NCBI GenBank assembly: GCA_964552955.1
Contig: CAZKIU010000014.1
Location: 22,819 to 86,818 of the forward strand
Source of the DNA: UBA1413 sp964552955
Lineage (GTDB): Bacteria > Bacteroidota > Bacteroidia > Bacteroidales > Prolixibacteraceae
Direction of reading: 5' to 3'
DNA length: 64,000 nt
Below are positions 49,720 to 58,334 of this stretch, in pieces (within the stretch, counting starts at the first letter, position 1; each line of letters starts with the position of its first letter). Position numbers and translations under genes: made by a program. Below the pieces are notes generated by a model. That model ran no database searches. It saw nothing but the letters and a program-made list of their open reading frames with translations, and was not told where the DNA came from.

Positions 49720-51543
49720 ATGAGAATGACATCAAGATCATGGTTACTGACCCTTCCTCTGATTTTTTTCACATGCGTTTCTTCGGCCTATGGTTATAAG
49801 GGGGATAGTATCAGGAAAATAGGGCAATATGTAGTACTATCCCTTGACACAATAGAAGCACATACCCTCTACCTCGAACCCGATGAAATCGGGCGGGCCA
49901 TCTTCAGCCAGAAGCTGGATGACCTGGTCAGCAGCTGGTATGTGAACAACATTTTTCTTTCCGACGGGGTCGATGCAGACTTCACCTTTCACCGTCATAT
50001 GGATGTGCCCGACTCGGTATTGATTGACAGGCTGAGGAAAGTGGAGGCGGCTGTCAAGCTCTCCTACAATTCGGTCGTGCGCGATTACATCGAGATGTAC
50101 ACCACGCGCCGTCCCTCACAGGTGGAGATCATGTTGGGGTTGTCGGCCTATTATTTTCCCTTTTTCGAGGAGATTTTCGACAAATACGACCTGCCACACG
50201 AGCTGAAGTACCTGGCCATCATAGAGTCGGCGCTAAATCCGCGGGCCGTTTCCCGTGCCGGGGCAGTGGGTCTGTGGCAGTTTATGCTGGGCACCGCCAA
50301 GGGACTTAACCTGGAAGTGTCTACCTTTATCGATGAGCGGCGCGACGTGATGAAAGCCACCGATGCCGCTGCCCGCTACCTCAAACAACTCTATAATGTG
50401 TACCAGGACTGGCACCTGGTGATTGCGGCCTACAACTGTGGTCCAGGCAATGTCAATAAAGCCATTACCCGTGCCGGCGGAAAAAACGATTACTGGCACA
50501 TTTACTATGCCCTTCCCCGGGAGACCCGCGGCTATGTACCGGCGTACATCGCGGCCACCTACGTGATGAACTACTACCGGGAGCACCAGATGTCGCCCCG
50601 CTTCCCGGCGATGGCCCTCAATACCGACACCATCATGGTCAACCAGCTCATTAACCTCCAACAGATTGCCGCCAACCTCAACATCGACCTGGAGGCCCTG
50701 CGTGACCTGAATCCCATCTTTAAAACCGATGTCATCCCCGGCTCAGCCGACAGAAGCTATCCCCTGCGCATCCCGGTGGAACTCCTCTCCGACTATATTC
50801 TCAACGCCGACACCATTTATAAACACGACCGGGGCACCCATTTCCCCGACAACAGGATCGTCACTCCTAATACCTCTGCCGACAAGAAGAGCTCATCCTC
50901 CCAAAGCCTTTCTTTGGAAGGAAAGGCCAGAATCACCTATACGGTGAAAAGCGGTGACAACCCGGGGTATATCGCCAACTGGTTCAATGTCAGCCTCAGC
51001 GATCTGAAAAACTGGAACAATATCCGCCGGAATATGATCAGGGTAGGACAGAAACTGGCGATTTACGTTCCGGAGGAGAAAACCGATTACTACAAGCGCA
51101 TCAACAATCTCTCCTTCAGTGCCAAGCAGGCCCAGGCCGGCAAGGCGGCTCCTGACAACCAGGTTGCAGACAAACAGACGGCTGAGAAAAAGAGCTCAGA
51201 GAGCAGTTCCTCTGCGCAAGGTGAAACAGCCGCCAAACCCACCTCCGCCACCAACACGTCCAAAGCCACACCTGCCACCTCCGCTTCCGCCACCTCCGCC
51301 GACCATTCAGCGACCCCCTCGGCCGCCAGCCTATCTGGGGACTCCGGGAACAGGGAGCTGGCCTCAGTCGGCACCCTCAACGGGGATTACGAATACTATA
51401 CCGTGAAAAAGGGGGATAACCTGTGGACCATCGCCCGGAAATACCCGGGGATTTCCAATTCGGATCTTATTAAGCTCAACAACATCACCGATGTGAAGAG
51501 CCTCCGTGCCGGCCAGAAACTCAAAATCAGGCCTAAAACATAA
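49720..51543 (+). CDS. Lytic murein transglycosylase with two LysM domains (MltD-like)
   Basis: The 607-aa protein has a signal peptide (about residues 8-24) and a family 1 lytic transglycosylase domain (about 140-290). The catalytic Glu lies in YLAIIESALNPRAVSRAGAVGLWQFM, followed by VIAAYNCGPGNVNKAI. The first LysM domain is at about 405-452 (YTVKSGDNPGYIANWFNV) and the second at about 560-605 (YTVKKGDNLWTIARKYPG). An A/T/S-rich linker (about 465-550) joins the LysM units. It cleaves peptidoglycan, forming anhydro-muropeptides in the periplasm. The gene lies 33 bp after DUF5683, as in many Bacteroidota. Its stop is followed by a 29-bp tandem repeat from the neighbouring sucD. Confidence 0.93.
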   Translation: MRMTSRSWLLTLPLIFFTCVSSAYGYKGDSIRKIGQYVVLSLDTIEAHTLYLEPDEIGRAIFSQKLDDLVSSWYVNNIFLSDGVDADFTFHRHMDVPDSVLIDRLRKVEAAVKLSYNSVVRDYIEMYTTRRPSQVEIMLGLSAYYFPFFEEIFDKYDLPHELKYLAIIESALNPRAVSRAGAVGLWQFMLGTAKGLNLEVSTFIDERRDVMKATDAAARYLKQLYNVYQDWHLVIAAYNCGPGNVNKAITRAGGKNDYWHIYYALPRETRGYVPAYIAATYVMNYYREHQMSPRFPAMALNTDTIMVNQLINLQQIAANLNIDLEALRDLNPIFKTDVIPGSADRSYPLRIPVELLSDYILNADTIYKHDRGTHFPDNRIVTPNTSADKKSSSSQSLSLEGKARITYTVKSGDNPGYIANWFNVSLSDLKNWNNIRRNMIRVGQKLAIYVPEEKTDYYKRINNLSFSAKQAQAGKAAPDNQVADKQTAEKKSSESSSSAQGETAAKPTSATNTSKATPATSASATSADHSATPSAASLSGDSGNRELASVGTLNGDYEYYTVKKGDNLWTIARKYPGISNSDLIKLNNITDVKSLRAGQKLKIRPKT

Positions 51544-51600
51544 TATAACTGTTCATTTATTGACCCGGGGCCCTGGATCCATGCTCAGAGCACTCCTGGC

Positions 51601-51745
51601 GTCAGACCAATACCCTGAGCAGGCCGGGAGTCAGATTATTATCAGGTGCAGTTCCGGAGTCAGATCAACGCCCTGAGCAGTTCCGGAGTCAGATCAACGC
51701 CCTGAGCAGGCCCGGAGTCAAATCAATACCCTGAGCAGTCCGGGG
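51601..51745. repeat. 29-bp tandem repeat (5 units) derived from the sucD 3' end
   Basis: Units begin at 51601, 51630, 51659, 51688 and 51717, each GTCAGATCAACGCCCTGAG or a close variant, with one unit (51630) more diverged. The last unit covers the sucD stop (TCA at 51718-51720 on the plus strand) and its codons GLLRVLI. The other four are non-coding copies downstream of sucD, between it and the convergent transglycosylase gene. Confidence 0.85.
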
Positions 51746-52584
51746 ATTTGGGAGGGTTCCTTGGCTACCGGCACACCTGCCGCGTTGAAAGCCTTTATTT
51801 TTTCCTCAGCCGTTCCCGAGCCGCTGGAGATAATGGCTCCGGCATGGCCCATCCGTTTCCCGGGAGGAGCCGTCTGTCCGGCAATAAAAGCCACCACAGG
51901 CTTGGTCATCTTCTCCCTGATAAACCGGGCGGCCTGCTCTTCGGCATCCCCACCGATTTCTCCGATCAAAACCACTCCCCGGGTTTCGGGATCTTCCTCG
52001 AACATCTGCAGCAAATCCCTGTAATAAAGACCGGCCACGGGATCTCCCCCGATGCCGATGCAGGTGGTCTGCCCCATATTGTTCTCTGTCAACAGGTTGA
52101 CCACCTCATAGGTTAAGGTGCCGCTTCTAGACATCAGGCCGATATTTCCCTTTTTAAAGATAGTTCCCGGCAGGATACCGATCAGGCACTCCCCGGGCGT
52201 GATCAGTCCGGGACAGTTGGGCCCGATGAGTTGGGTTCCGTTGTTGCGGGCCAGCGGCATGACCCGGATCATATCACGCACCGGAACCCCTTCCGTGATG
52301 GTGACCACCAGTTCAATACCGGCATAACTGGCCTCCAGCACAGCATCGGCGGCAAAGGGTGCCGGCACAAAAATCACCGAAGCGTTGGCTCCCGTTGACG
52401 CCCGGGCATCCCCTACCGTATTGAAAATGGGAATCCCATCCATGACCTGACCTCCCTTACCCGGCGAGACCCCCGCCACTACGTTGGTGCCGTAAGCCTT
52501 CATCTTCTGCGCGTGGAAGGCCCCGTCACGCCCGGTAATCCCCTGGACGACCAACCGTGTATCCTTATTGACCAATATACTCAT
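51718..52584 (-). CDS. sucD: Succinate-CoA ligase subunit alpha
   Basis: SucD, with SucC, interconverts succinyl-CoA and succinate with ADP/GDP phosphorylation. The 288-aa product has the CoA-binding N-terminus (VVQGITGRDGAFHAQKMKAYGTNVV), GPNCPGLITPGE, SGTLTYEVV and the phospho-histidine in MGHAGAIISSGSGTAEEKI. The last codons (PGLLRVLI) lie inside a 29-bp tandem repeat, and the C-terminus is a few residues different from typical SucD, which usually ends near the repeat. It follows sucC by 32 bp in the same operon. Confidence 0.95.
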   Translation of the reverse strand: MSILVNKDTRLVVQGITGRDGAFHAQKMKAYGTNVVAGVSPGKGGQVMDGIPIFNTVGDARASTGANASVIFVPAPFAADAVLEASYAGIELVVTITEGVPVRDMIRVMPLARNNGTQLIGPNCPGLITPGECLIGILPGTIFKKGNIGLMSRSGTLTYEVVNLLTENNMGQTTCIGIGGDPVAGLYYRDLLQMFEEDPETRGVVLIGEIGGDAEEQAARFIREKMTKPVVAFIAGQTAPPGKRMGHAGAIISSGSGTAEEKIKAFNAAGVPVAKEPSQIPGLLRVLI

Positions 52585-52616
52585 GGTATCTGCTATTCAA
52601 TCAATGCGTTATTCAC

Positions 52617-53759
52617 TTATGACTTGCTCTGCTTACTCAGTTCAATGGCCATGCGGGCGGCTTCACCCATAGTGCCCACTGTCGGCAACCCGGTCGACTG
52701 GAGCAATTCCAGTCCCTCTTTGGCATTGGTGCCTGAAAGCCTGACGACAATAGGAATGGTGGTTTTGATCTGGTCCAGGGCGGTGATCAGTCCGCGCGCC
52801 ACATCATCGCACCGGGTGATTCCCCCGAAAATATTGATCATCACCGCCTTTACATTCCTGTCGCTTAACAGGATATTCATGGCATCGATGACCTTCTGGG
52901 GATTGGAAGAACCGCCGATATCAAGGAAATTTGCCGGCTCCCCCCCATACAATTTGATCATATCCATGGTTGCCATCGCCAGCCCGGCCCCATTCACCAT
53001 GCAGCCAATAGAGCCGTCGAGCTTAATGTAGCTGAGCCCCTTCTCATGGGCATCAATCTCCTTCTGCTCATCCTCGTTGACCTCCCGCATGGCCAGCAAT
53101 GCCGGCTGTCGGAACAGGGCATTGTCGTCGAAATTCATTTTTCCGTCAATGGCCATGATCTCCCCCTGGACGGTCAGTACCAATGGGTTGATTTCGGCCA
53201 GGGAGGAGTCGGTATCCTGGTAGAGTTTATAGAGCTTCAGGATTATGGAGGCCACCACCCTGGCATGCCGGATGTCGGGAATCAGCTTCAGGGCGATCTC
53301 CCGTGCCTGCCACTCCATCAGTCCCGCCAGCGGATCAATGGGGAGCTTCATAATTTTCTCGGGTGACACCTTCGCGACCTCTTCAATCTCAACACCCCCC
53401 TCGGCGCTGACCATCAATACCACACTTTTGCTGTTGCGGTCGTTGATCAGGCCAACATAATACTCCTTGTCTATGTCGACGGCATTCCCGATGAGCACTT
53501 TCTCCACCGTATATCCCTTGATGTCCATCCCCAGGATCTTGCGGGCATTTTCCACAGCTTCGGCCCTGGAGCGGGCCAGCTTGACGCCACCAGCCTTGCC
53601 CCGGCCTCCGGCATGCACCTGCGCCTTGACCACTCTCAACTGTTGGTCGTCAGGAACCCGGGCCTCCACTTCTTCCGGAGAATGACATAAAATGGCATCG
53701 GGTACCGGAATCCCATACTTACGAAAGAGATCCCTGGCCTGGTATTCATGGATTTTCAT
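52617..53759 (-). CDS. sucC: Succinate-CoA ligase subunit beta
   Basis: The 380-aa ATP-grasp protein starts MKIHEYQARDLFRKYGIPVP, the standard N-terminus. VKAQVHAGGRGKAGGVKLA (nucleotide loop) and EINPLVLT (metal site) are visible, and the CoA-ligase domain has GAGLAMATMDMIKLYGG, DIGG and NIFGGITRCDDVA. The complex works in the TCA cycle or in its reductive or fermentative branch. It heads the sucCD operon and is divergent from the SIS-isomerase gene across a 188-bp spacer. No TAnnTTTG box on the minus strand was found in that spacer. Confidence 0.96.
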   Translation of the reverse strand: MKIHEYQARDLFRKYGIPVPDAILCHSPEEVEARVPDDQQLRVVKAQVHAGGRGKAGGVKLARSRAEAVENARKILGMDIKGYTVEKVLIGNAVDIDKEYYVGLINDRNSKSVVLMVSAEGGVEIEEVAKVSPEKIMKLPIDPLAGLMEWQAREIALKLIPDIRHARVVASIILKLYKLYQDTDSSLAEINPLVLTVQGEIMAIDGKMNFDDNALFRQPALLAMREVNEDEQKEIDAHEKGLSYIKLDGSIGCMVNGAGLAMATMDMIKLYGGEPANFLDIGGSSNPQKVIDAMNILLSDRNVKAVMINIFGGITRCDDVARGLITALDQIKTTIPIVVRLSGTNAKEGLELLQSTGLPTVGTMGEAARMAIELSKQSKS

Positions 53760-53893
53760 AGTTGTTTTATCTGGTCGTTATTAAGCCCTTACCTCAATAA
53801 CCGAATGGTAAGCTGTTAAAATTAGGAATTATTCTAATATAAACATGCAGGGAAATAAAATTCAGCGAAGAAATTTAGGCCAGCTTTCCTCTC

Positions 53894-53925
53894 TTTCGAC
53901 GGCTGGTATAAATTTTCTATTTTTG
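53894..53925 (+). promoter_or_regulatory. Predicted promoter for the SIS isomerase gene
   Basis: TATTTTTG (53918-53925) fits TAnnTTTG exactly. TTTC (53894-53897), one base off TTTG, lies 20 bp upstream. The box ends 22 bp before the ATG. Confidence 0.5.
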
Positions 53926-53947
53926 CACCTCTATTTCAAAAGAAAAA

Positions 53948-54556
53948 ATGAAGGATTATATCAGCAGGGTTATTGCCGAAGAGGCGGAAGCCATCCGGAA
54001 CATACCGGTGACCGAGGATTACGGGAAGTGTGTTGAAATCATCTATGAAAGGGTGCACCAGAAGAAGGGGAAACTGGTAGCCAGCGGTATGGGGAAAGCG
54101 GGGCAGATCGCTCTGAACATAGCCACCACACTCAGTTCCACGGGAACTCCGGCGGTATTTCTTCATCCCAGTGATTCGCAGCATGGCGATCTGGGGGTGA
54201 TCCAGGAGAACGACCTGCTTCTGCTGGTCTCCAATTCAGGGAAGACGCGCGAAATCCTGGAACTGGTGGAACTGGCCGGGCATCTCTACCCCGGGTTGCC
54301 GCTGATCGTCATCACTGGCAACAGGAACAGCAACCTGGCTGCCATCGCCGATGCCGTCCTTTTCACCGGCGCCCCCGCGGAGGTGTGCCCCCTGGGCCTC
54401 ACCCCCAGTACCTCCACCACCACCATGACCGTGATCGGCGATATCCTGATGGTCCTGATGATGAAAAAAATCGGCTTTACCAACGAGGAATACGCTAAAA
54501 GACACCACGGTGGCTACCTGGGCGACAAGTCCAGAGCACAGGCTGGTCAGAAATAA
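53948..54556 (+). CDS. SIS-domain sugar isomerase, KdsD/GutQ-like without CBS domains
   Basis: The 202-aa protein is a single SIS domain: KLVASGMGKAGQIALNIATTLSSTGTPAVFLHPSDSQHGDLGVI, LVSNSGKTREIL and PLGLTPSTSTTTM. These motifs are those of arabinose-5-phosphate isomerases, which make the precursor of Kdo. Full-length KdsD has two CBS domains (about 320 aa). This one ends after the SIS domain, as in other Bacteroidota forms, so isomerase activity is likely but the sugar is inferred. The spacer after it is GC-rich with an imperfect hairpin. Confidence 0.87.
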   Translation: MKDYISRVIAEEAEAIRNIPVTEDYGKCVEIIYERVHQKKGKLVASGMGKAGQIALNIATTLSSTGTPAVFLHPSDSQHGDLGVIQENDLLLLVSNSGKTREILELVELAGHLYPGLPLIVITGNRNSNLAAIADAVLFTGAPAEVCPLGLTPSTSTTTMTVIGDILMVLMMKKIGFTNEEYAKRHHGGYLGDKSRAQAGQK

Positions 54557-54757
54557 GCCCCAAAGCCTTCAGCCTGATAAGAACAAGGTGGACCCCGTGC
54601 TGCCCAGCTTGCGCCCCCAATGAAGCTAAGGCGGCACGCGGTCGGCAGTAGTGCAAGTTGACGTTGAGCGGCTTCGCCCAGGTCAGGGACAAAGCCCGCG
54701 CTACATTCATACAGTAATTTGAAAATCTGAGGTTCATGAAACAAAAGTGCATGCACA
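54557..54757. other. GC-rich spacer with a degenerate repeated element
   Basis: About 33 bp after the SIS gene stop, AGGTGGACC followed by CTTGCGCCCC resembles AGGTGGACC followed by CTTGCACCCC just after the next gene (about 55309). An imperfect hairpin AGCGGCTT/AAGCCCGCGCT lies near 54668-54702. No gene is visible. Confidence 0.35.
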
Positions 54758-55300
54758 ATGAGAATTGACAAAAAAGGAACGGCCGGACTGGTGATCGACA
54801 TCCAGGAGAGGTTGTTCCCCGTGATGGCCGGAAAAGAAGAATTTCTGAGAAACACCCTGACCCTTATCAGGGGATTGCAGGTACTGGGAATCCCTCTGGT
54901 AGTTACCCAGCAATATACGCGGGGCATTGGGGAGACCCTCCCCGAAATCAGGGAGATCTTTCCTGATTTCACTTATCTGGAAAAAAGGGCTTTCAGTTGT
55001 TGCGATGAGCCAGCCGTGATGGAAAGGCTCACTGCACTCCAAACCCGGGTGGTCCTCCTTTTCGGAATCGAGTCACATGTATGTGTCTTGCAGACGGCCC
55101 TGGATCTGAAAGAAGCCGGACTGCTTCCGGTCATCGTGGCCGATGCCATTACCTCGCGTTCACTGACCTCCCTGGAACTGGCCAAAGAAAGATTCCGCCA
55201 CGAAGGGATTATGATGACCTCGGTGGAGTCTATTCTTTTCGAATTGACCCGTACCTCCGCCGCCCCTGAGTTCAGGGAAATCTCCCGGCTCGTTAAATGA
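54758..55300 (+). CDS. Isochorismatase-family cysteine hydrolase
   Basis: The 180-aa alpha/beta protein has the family's catalytic triad: D14 (GLVIDIQERL), K76 (YLEKRAFSC) and C109 (GIESHVCVLQTAL). It also has the cis-peptide loop and the QQYTRGIGETLPEI segment. Hydrolases of this family act on isochorismate, nicotinamide, N-carbamoyl compounds or other amides. The lack of any neighbouring biosynthesis gene leaves the substrate open. It has no signal peptide. A degenerate repeat element flanks it on both sides. Confidence 0.9.
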   Translation: MRIDKKGTAGLVIDIQERLFPVMAGKEEFLRNTLTLIRGLQVLGIPLVVTQQYTRGIGETLPEIREIFPDFTYLEKRAFSCCDEPAVMERLTALQTRVVLLFGIESHVCVLQTALDLKEAGLLPVIVADAITSRSLTSLELAKERFRHEGIMMTSVESILFELTRTSAAPEFREISRLVK

Positions 55301-55356
55301 AGTTGAGGTGGACCGCATAGCACCATACCTTGCACCCCGCCGAAACTATTTAATAA

Positions 55357-55440
55357 TCAGGACTCCAGATTCCAGACTCCAGACTCCAGACTCCAGACTC
55401 CAGACTCCAGATTCCAGATTCCAGATTCCAGACTCCAGAT
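55357..55440. repeat. 7-bp tandem repeat array (12 units)
   Basis: The array is TCAGGAC followed by eleven TCCAGAT/TCCAGAC units, without interruption. A short frame through it is a repeat translation, not a gene. Confidence 0.9.
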
Positions 55441-55479
55441 TCACGCAGCGAAGCGGAGTTTCGACTCAGTCGAGAGAAT

Positions 55480-55507
55480 TTAAGATTTAAGATTTAAGAT
55501 TTAAGAT
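55480..55507. repeat. 7-bp tandem repeat array TTAAGAT (4 units)
   Basis: Four exact TTAAGAT units end 10 bp before the start of the MBL hydrolase gene, like the array before the glycosyltransferase at 29384. Between this array and the previous one lies the palindrome TCGACTCAGTCGA (55461-55473). Confidence 0.85.
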
Positions 55508-55517
55508 TTTTAAAGTT

Positions 55518-56279
55518 ATGATAGAGATATGTGCCCTGGCATCAGGGAGCAACGGCAACAGTTATTACATCGGGAATGAAAGAGAAGCCATCCTGGTTGA
55601 TGCCGGCATTTCGACGAAGCAGCTGTTGTTGCGGATGAAGAGCCGCGATCTGGACCCTCAGAAAATCAGGGCGGTCTTTCTCTCCCACGAGCATTCCGAT
55701 CACGCCCGGGGCATCCAGGTGCTGAGTAAACGGCTCGCCGTCAACATCTGGATGTCAAAGAGGACCTGGAGTTCACTGCCGGTCTATTTCAGACCGCCCT
55801 ACGTGAAGCTCTTCGAGCCCGGGGAGACGGTTACCATAGGCTCCTTTGAGGTGCACACCTTTCTGAAAAACCATGATGCCGCCGATCCCTGTTCTTTTCG
55901 GATCAGCCAGGGAGATAAAAACATCGGTGTCTTTACCGATATCGGATCACCCTGTGAACAGGTAAGGCAAGCCCTGTCGGAGTGCCAGGCTGTTTTTATG
56001 GAAAGCAATTACGATGAGAAAATGTTATGGGAAGGAGCCTACCCCTGGCCTTTGAAACAACGGGTCGCCTCCGATGTCGGTCACCTGTCCAATGTTCAGG
56101 CCTTGCAACTGGTGCAGGAGCACGCCCATCCCCGGTTGGAGTGTCTTTTTTTAAGCCACCTGTCCCAGGAAAACAACACCCCCGCCATCGCCTTCTCAGC
56201 CTTTGAACCGCTCCATTCCAAAATGGAAGTCAAACTGACCAGCCGGCACGAGGCCAGCGACGTCTACCGCCTTGCCTGA
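55518..56279 (+). CDS. MBL-fold metallo-hydrolase (WalJ/YycJ-like)
   Basis: The 253-aa protein has the metallo-beta-lactamase signature AVFLSHEHSDHARGI (HxHxDH), plus SGSNGNSYYI, KNHDAADPCSFRI, GVFTDIGSP, VFMESNYDEKML and CLFLSHLSQENN for the other metal ligands. The family contains YycJ/WalJ, an exonuclease-like protein tied to DNA repair and cell-wall stress in Firmicutes. Its Bacteroidota members are uncharacterised. The gene stands alone behind the heptamer arrays. Its 3' end (VYRLA and stop) is duplicated in tandem in the spacer downstream. Confidence 0.9.
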   Translation: MIEICALASGSNGNSYYIGNEREAILVDAGISTKQLLLRMKSRDLDPQKIRAVFLSHEHSDHARGIQVLSKRLAVNIWMSKRTWSSLPVYFRPPYVKLFEPGETVTIGSFEVHTFLKNHDAADPCSFRISQGDKNIGVFTDIGSPCEQVRQALSECQAVFMESNYDEKMLWEGAYPWPLKQRVASDVGHLSNVQALQLVQEHAHPRLECLFLSHLSQENNTPAIAFSAFEPLHSKMEVKLTSRHEASDVYRLA

Positions 56280-56339
56280 GCAACAAAACAAAAATCAACG
56301 ACGTCTACTGCATTGTCTGAGCAACAAAACAACAATCAG
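56258..56339. repeat. 41-bp tandem duplication of the MBL hydrolase 3' end
   Basis: Copy 1 (56258-56298) holds the last codons CGACGTCTACCGC..., the TGA and GAGCAACAAAACA. Copy 2 (56299-56339) repeats it with a few substitutions. A short third beginning follows. Confidence 0.8.
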
Positions 56340-56445
56340 CGATCCGGGAATCATAGGGCCCTCCATCTCTAAGAACCAGCAGAAAGGGACATTGCCGGAG
56401 AAATCAGGATGAAGGTTCCTGCGTAAGTATTGCCTGATATAATAT

Positions 56446-56483
56446 AAAAGAGGCCGGATCATCGAATTGATCTGGCCTCTTTT
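56446..56483. terminator. Bidirectional terminator between convergent MBL and FadL-type genes
   Basis: The 16-bp stem AAAAGAGGCCGGATCA (56446-56461) pairs with 56468-56483 through one G-T wobble and encloses a 6-bp loop TCGAAT. Both ends are A/T-rich, as needed for termination in both directions. Confidence 0.88.
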
Positions 56484-56541
56484 AGTGCTCACAGGGACAG
56501 AATTCATCCCTGCCTGATCAGAAAAGAGATACTCCCCCTTT

Positions 56542-58203
56542 TCAGAAAATAGAGTAGGTCAGTCCCACGGCAAGTCCCAGTGTAGTTTTTCCCAACGTTT
56601 CGGTGTAGTTCCCTATAGCAGGATCAGTGAAAGTAACCGTCTTATCTTTGTAAGTGGTATTCATCACCCCTGCATCGAGGATGAATCTTTCGGCAAATTT
56701 CCACTGGATACCGCCACCCAGGGTATAGGAGGGGTTGCTGTAGCTGAAATCGCTTTGGTAGCTGTCGGCAATGCCCGGTTGCGAGGTGAAGGCCCCCACG
56801 CTGAGGGAAACCTCGTCATTGAGGTTAAACTGAAGGCCCAGGGCCAGTTCGTAGTAGTTCTTATCGATTTCACGTGTGGCACCACTCCTGACATTGTTTC
56901 CCCAGCCCACATTCTTATCGAAGAAGAGGTTGTAGGAAAACTGGGTTTCCAGCCAGTCGATGGGTTTGTACCCTACGCCAACTCCAAGGATGGCCGGGAT
57001 ATCATAGTTGTCCTTTTTTCCGTCGGGGAACACCCCCAGATCATCGACGGGGGTATCGTTGGTCAGCGGCAGGGCCGTCTGGAATTCATATTTTACCCCG
57101 ACATTGAGCTGTTCGCCCAGGTTGAGATTCAGCCCAAGGATGGGGGTCCATCCGGCACCGGTCTGGGTCGTTTCCACCTTCTTATCAGCCAGTCCGTTAC
57201 CCTGGGTGGTCAGTGCAGAAGCCGTCTGGCTTAACTGGGTGAAAGTAGCCTGGTAAGTGGCAGCCGCTGTAGTGAATGAGGTTTTAATCTGGCTCATGTT
57301 CATGGCAGCGATCTGGGCAGGATTCAGACCAAGATTGGCAAGTGCGCCTTCAAGCTGAGCCTTCTGTCCCGAGGTAAGCCCATAACTCAATGCATTGGTT
57401 AAGGTAATATTTCCCAATCCATTATCCAGGAATGGCTGGACCTGTGTGGCCGCACCGGAATAACTTTGTGCGGCTCCGGCGGCCTGCGCGGCAATACCGG
57501 AAACGGTAGGAGCCGCAGTGCCTGTCATCCATTCCTTGGCATTCACCTTACTCCCATTGACCGCCAACTGAATATTCTTAATGTATCCTTCGTAATTGTT
57601 TTTGGCAGGGGTATAGCGCACACCGGCAAATCCTGAGAACACATCGCTGAACTTATAGGTAGCCCCTACCTGTAACCCGAAATAGATGGAGCTGCCGTTG
57701 AAGAATAACTCGGCATCGTAATCCGTAACATCATATTTATATGGGTCAGGCAACTGCTTAAGTCCTGCCAGTCCGGGTACCAGTTTGGTCAACGGAATCT
57801 CAAAGGTGGGAAGCCCCCTTTCAAATTCTGCGGAACCCCCACCGCCCACCGGGCCAAAACCAAAGGATAGGGCCAGCCGGTCCATTTTATAAACCGCATA
57901 AACGTCGGGGAAAAAAGGCACCTTCACCTTTCCCATATACTCCCCGTCGTTCAGTAGTGGGAAAGCACTGCTGACCGGTTTGTCCTGGAAAATGGTCTGG
58001 TTGTGCAAGGCAAAATGCCATCCGTTCTGCATATTCGTCAACCCTGCAGGATTGAAATAGACCGCATCGATCTGGGTAGAGGCATTCCGGCTGAGCATAC
58101 GCACATATTTCGCACTCTGGTTGGTATTGGTCACCAAACCTCCGGCAAATGTGGTCAACGCCAGCGCGACAACCATAAACATAACAAGAAATGTTCTCTT
58201 CAT
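56542..58203 (-). CDS. OmpP1/FadL-type outer membrane transporter
   Basis: From the ATG at 58203 the product has 553 aa. A signal peptide (FLVMFMVVALALTTFAGG) precedes a FadL-like hatch and barrel with the family pattern NASTQIDAVYFNPAGLTNMQNGWHFALHNQ. A large insertion of about 150 residues (rich in A, Q and T, about 245-385) lies between strands, longer than in E. coli FadL. The barrel ends LAVGLTYSIF with the terminal aromatic. It probably moves hydrophobic compounds across the outer membrane. Longer in-frame starts would put 52 polar residues, partly from a repeat array, before the signal. Confidence 0.9.
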   Translation of the reverse strand: MKRTFLVMFMVVALALTTFAGGLVTNTNQSAKYVRMLSRNASTQIDAVYFNPAGLTNMQNGWHFALHNQTIFQDKPVSSAFPLLNDGEYMGKVKVPFFPDVYAVYKMDRLALSFGFGPVGGGGSAEFERGLPTFEIPLTKLVPGLAGLKQLPDPYKYDVTDYDAELFFNGSSIYFGLQVGATYKFSDVFSGFAGVRYTPAKNNYEGYIKNIQLAVNGSKVNAKEWMTGTAAPTVSGIAAQAAGAAQSYSGAATQVQPFLDNGLGNITLTNALSYGLTSGQKAQLEGALANLGLNPAQIAAMNMSQIKTSFTTAAATYQATFTQLSQTASALTTQGNGLADKKVETTQTGAGWTPILGLNLNLGEQLNVGVKYEFQTALPLTNDTPVDDLGVFPDGKKDNYDIPAILGVGVGYKPIDWLETQFSYNLFFDKNVGWGNNVRSGATREIDKNYYELALGLQFNLNDEVSLSVGAFTSQPGIADSYQSDFSYSNPSYTLGGGIQWKFAERFILDAGVMNTTYKDKTVTFTDPAIGNYTETLGKTTLGLAVGLTYSIF

Positions 58204-58232
58204 ATTTAACAGTTTAGTTCTTTTAAACTTTG

Positions 58233-58262
58233 CAAAAGTAAAATTAAATACGATTAAACAAA
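58233..58262 (-). promoter_or_regulatory. Predicted promoter for the FadL-type gene
   Basis: On the minus strand TTTG (58262-58259) and TACTTTTG (58240-58233) match the -33 and -7 consensus with an 18-bp spacer, 30 bp before the ATG. Confidence 0.6.
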
Positions 58263-58334
58263 ATTTTTGCCTTGATTTACAACGCCTTATAAAACATTCG
58301 AACAATAATGCAGAAAATTCCAATAATTCCACAT

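Noticed and set aside
51601..51745. Possible CRISPR array
   Set aside because: The units are directly adjacent without spacers and derive from the sucD end.
55308..55490. A short frame reading repeats such as TPDSRLQ
   Set aside because: It is a translation of the heptamer repeats and has no other protein features.
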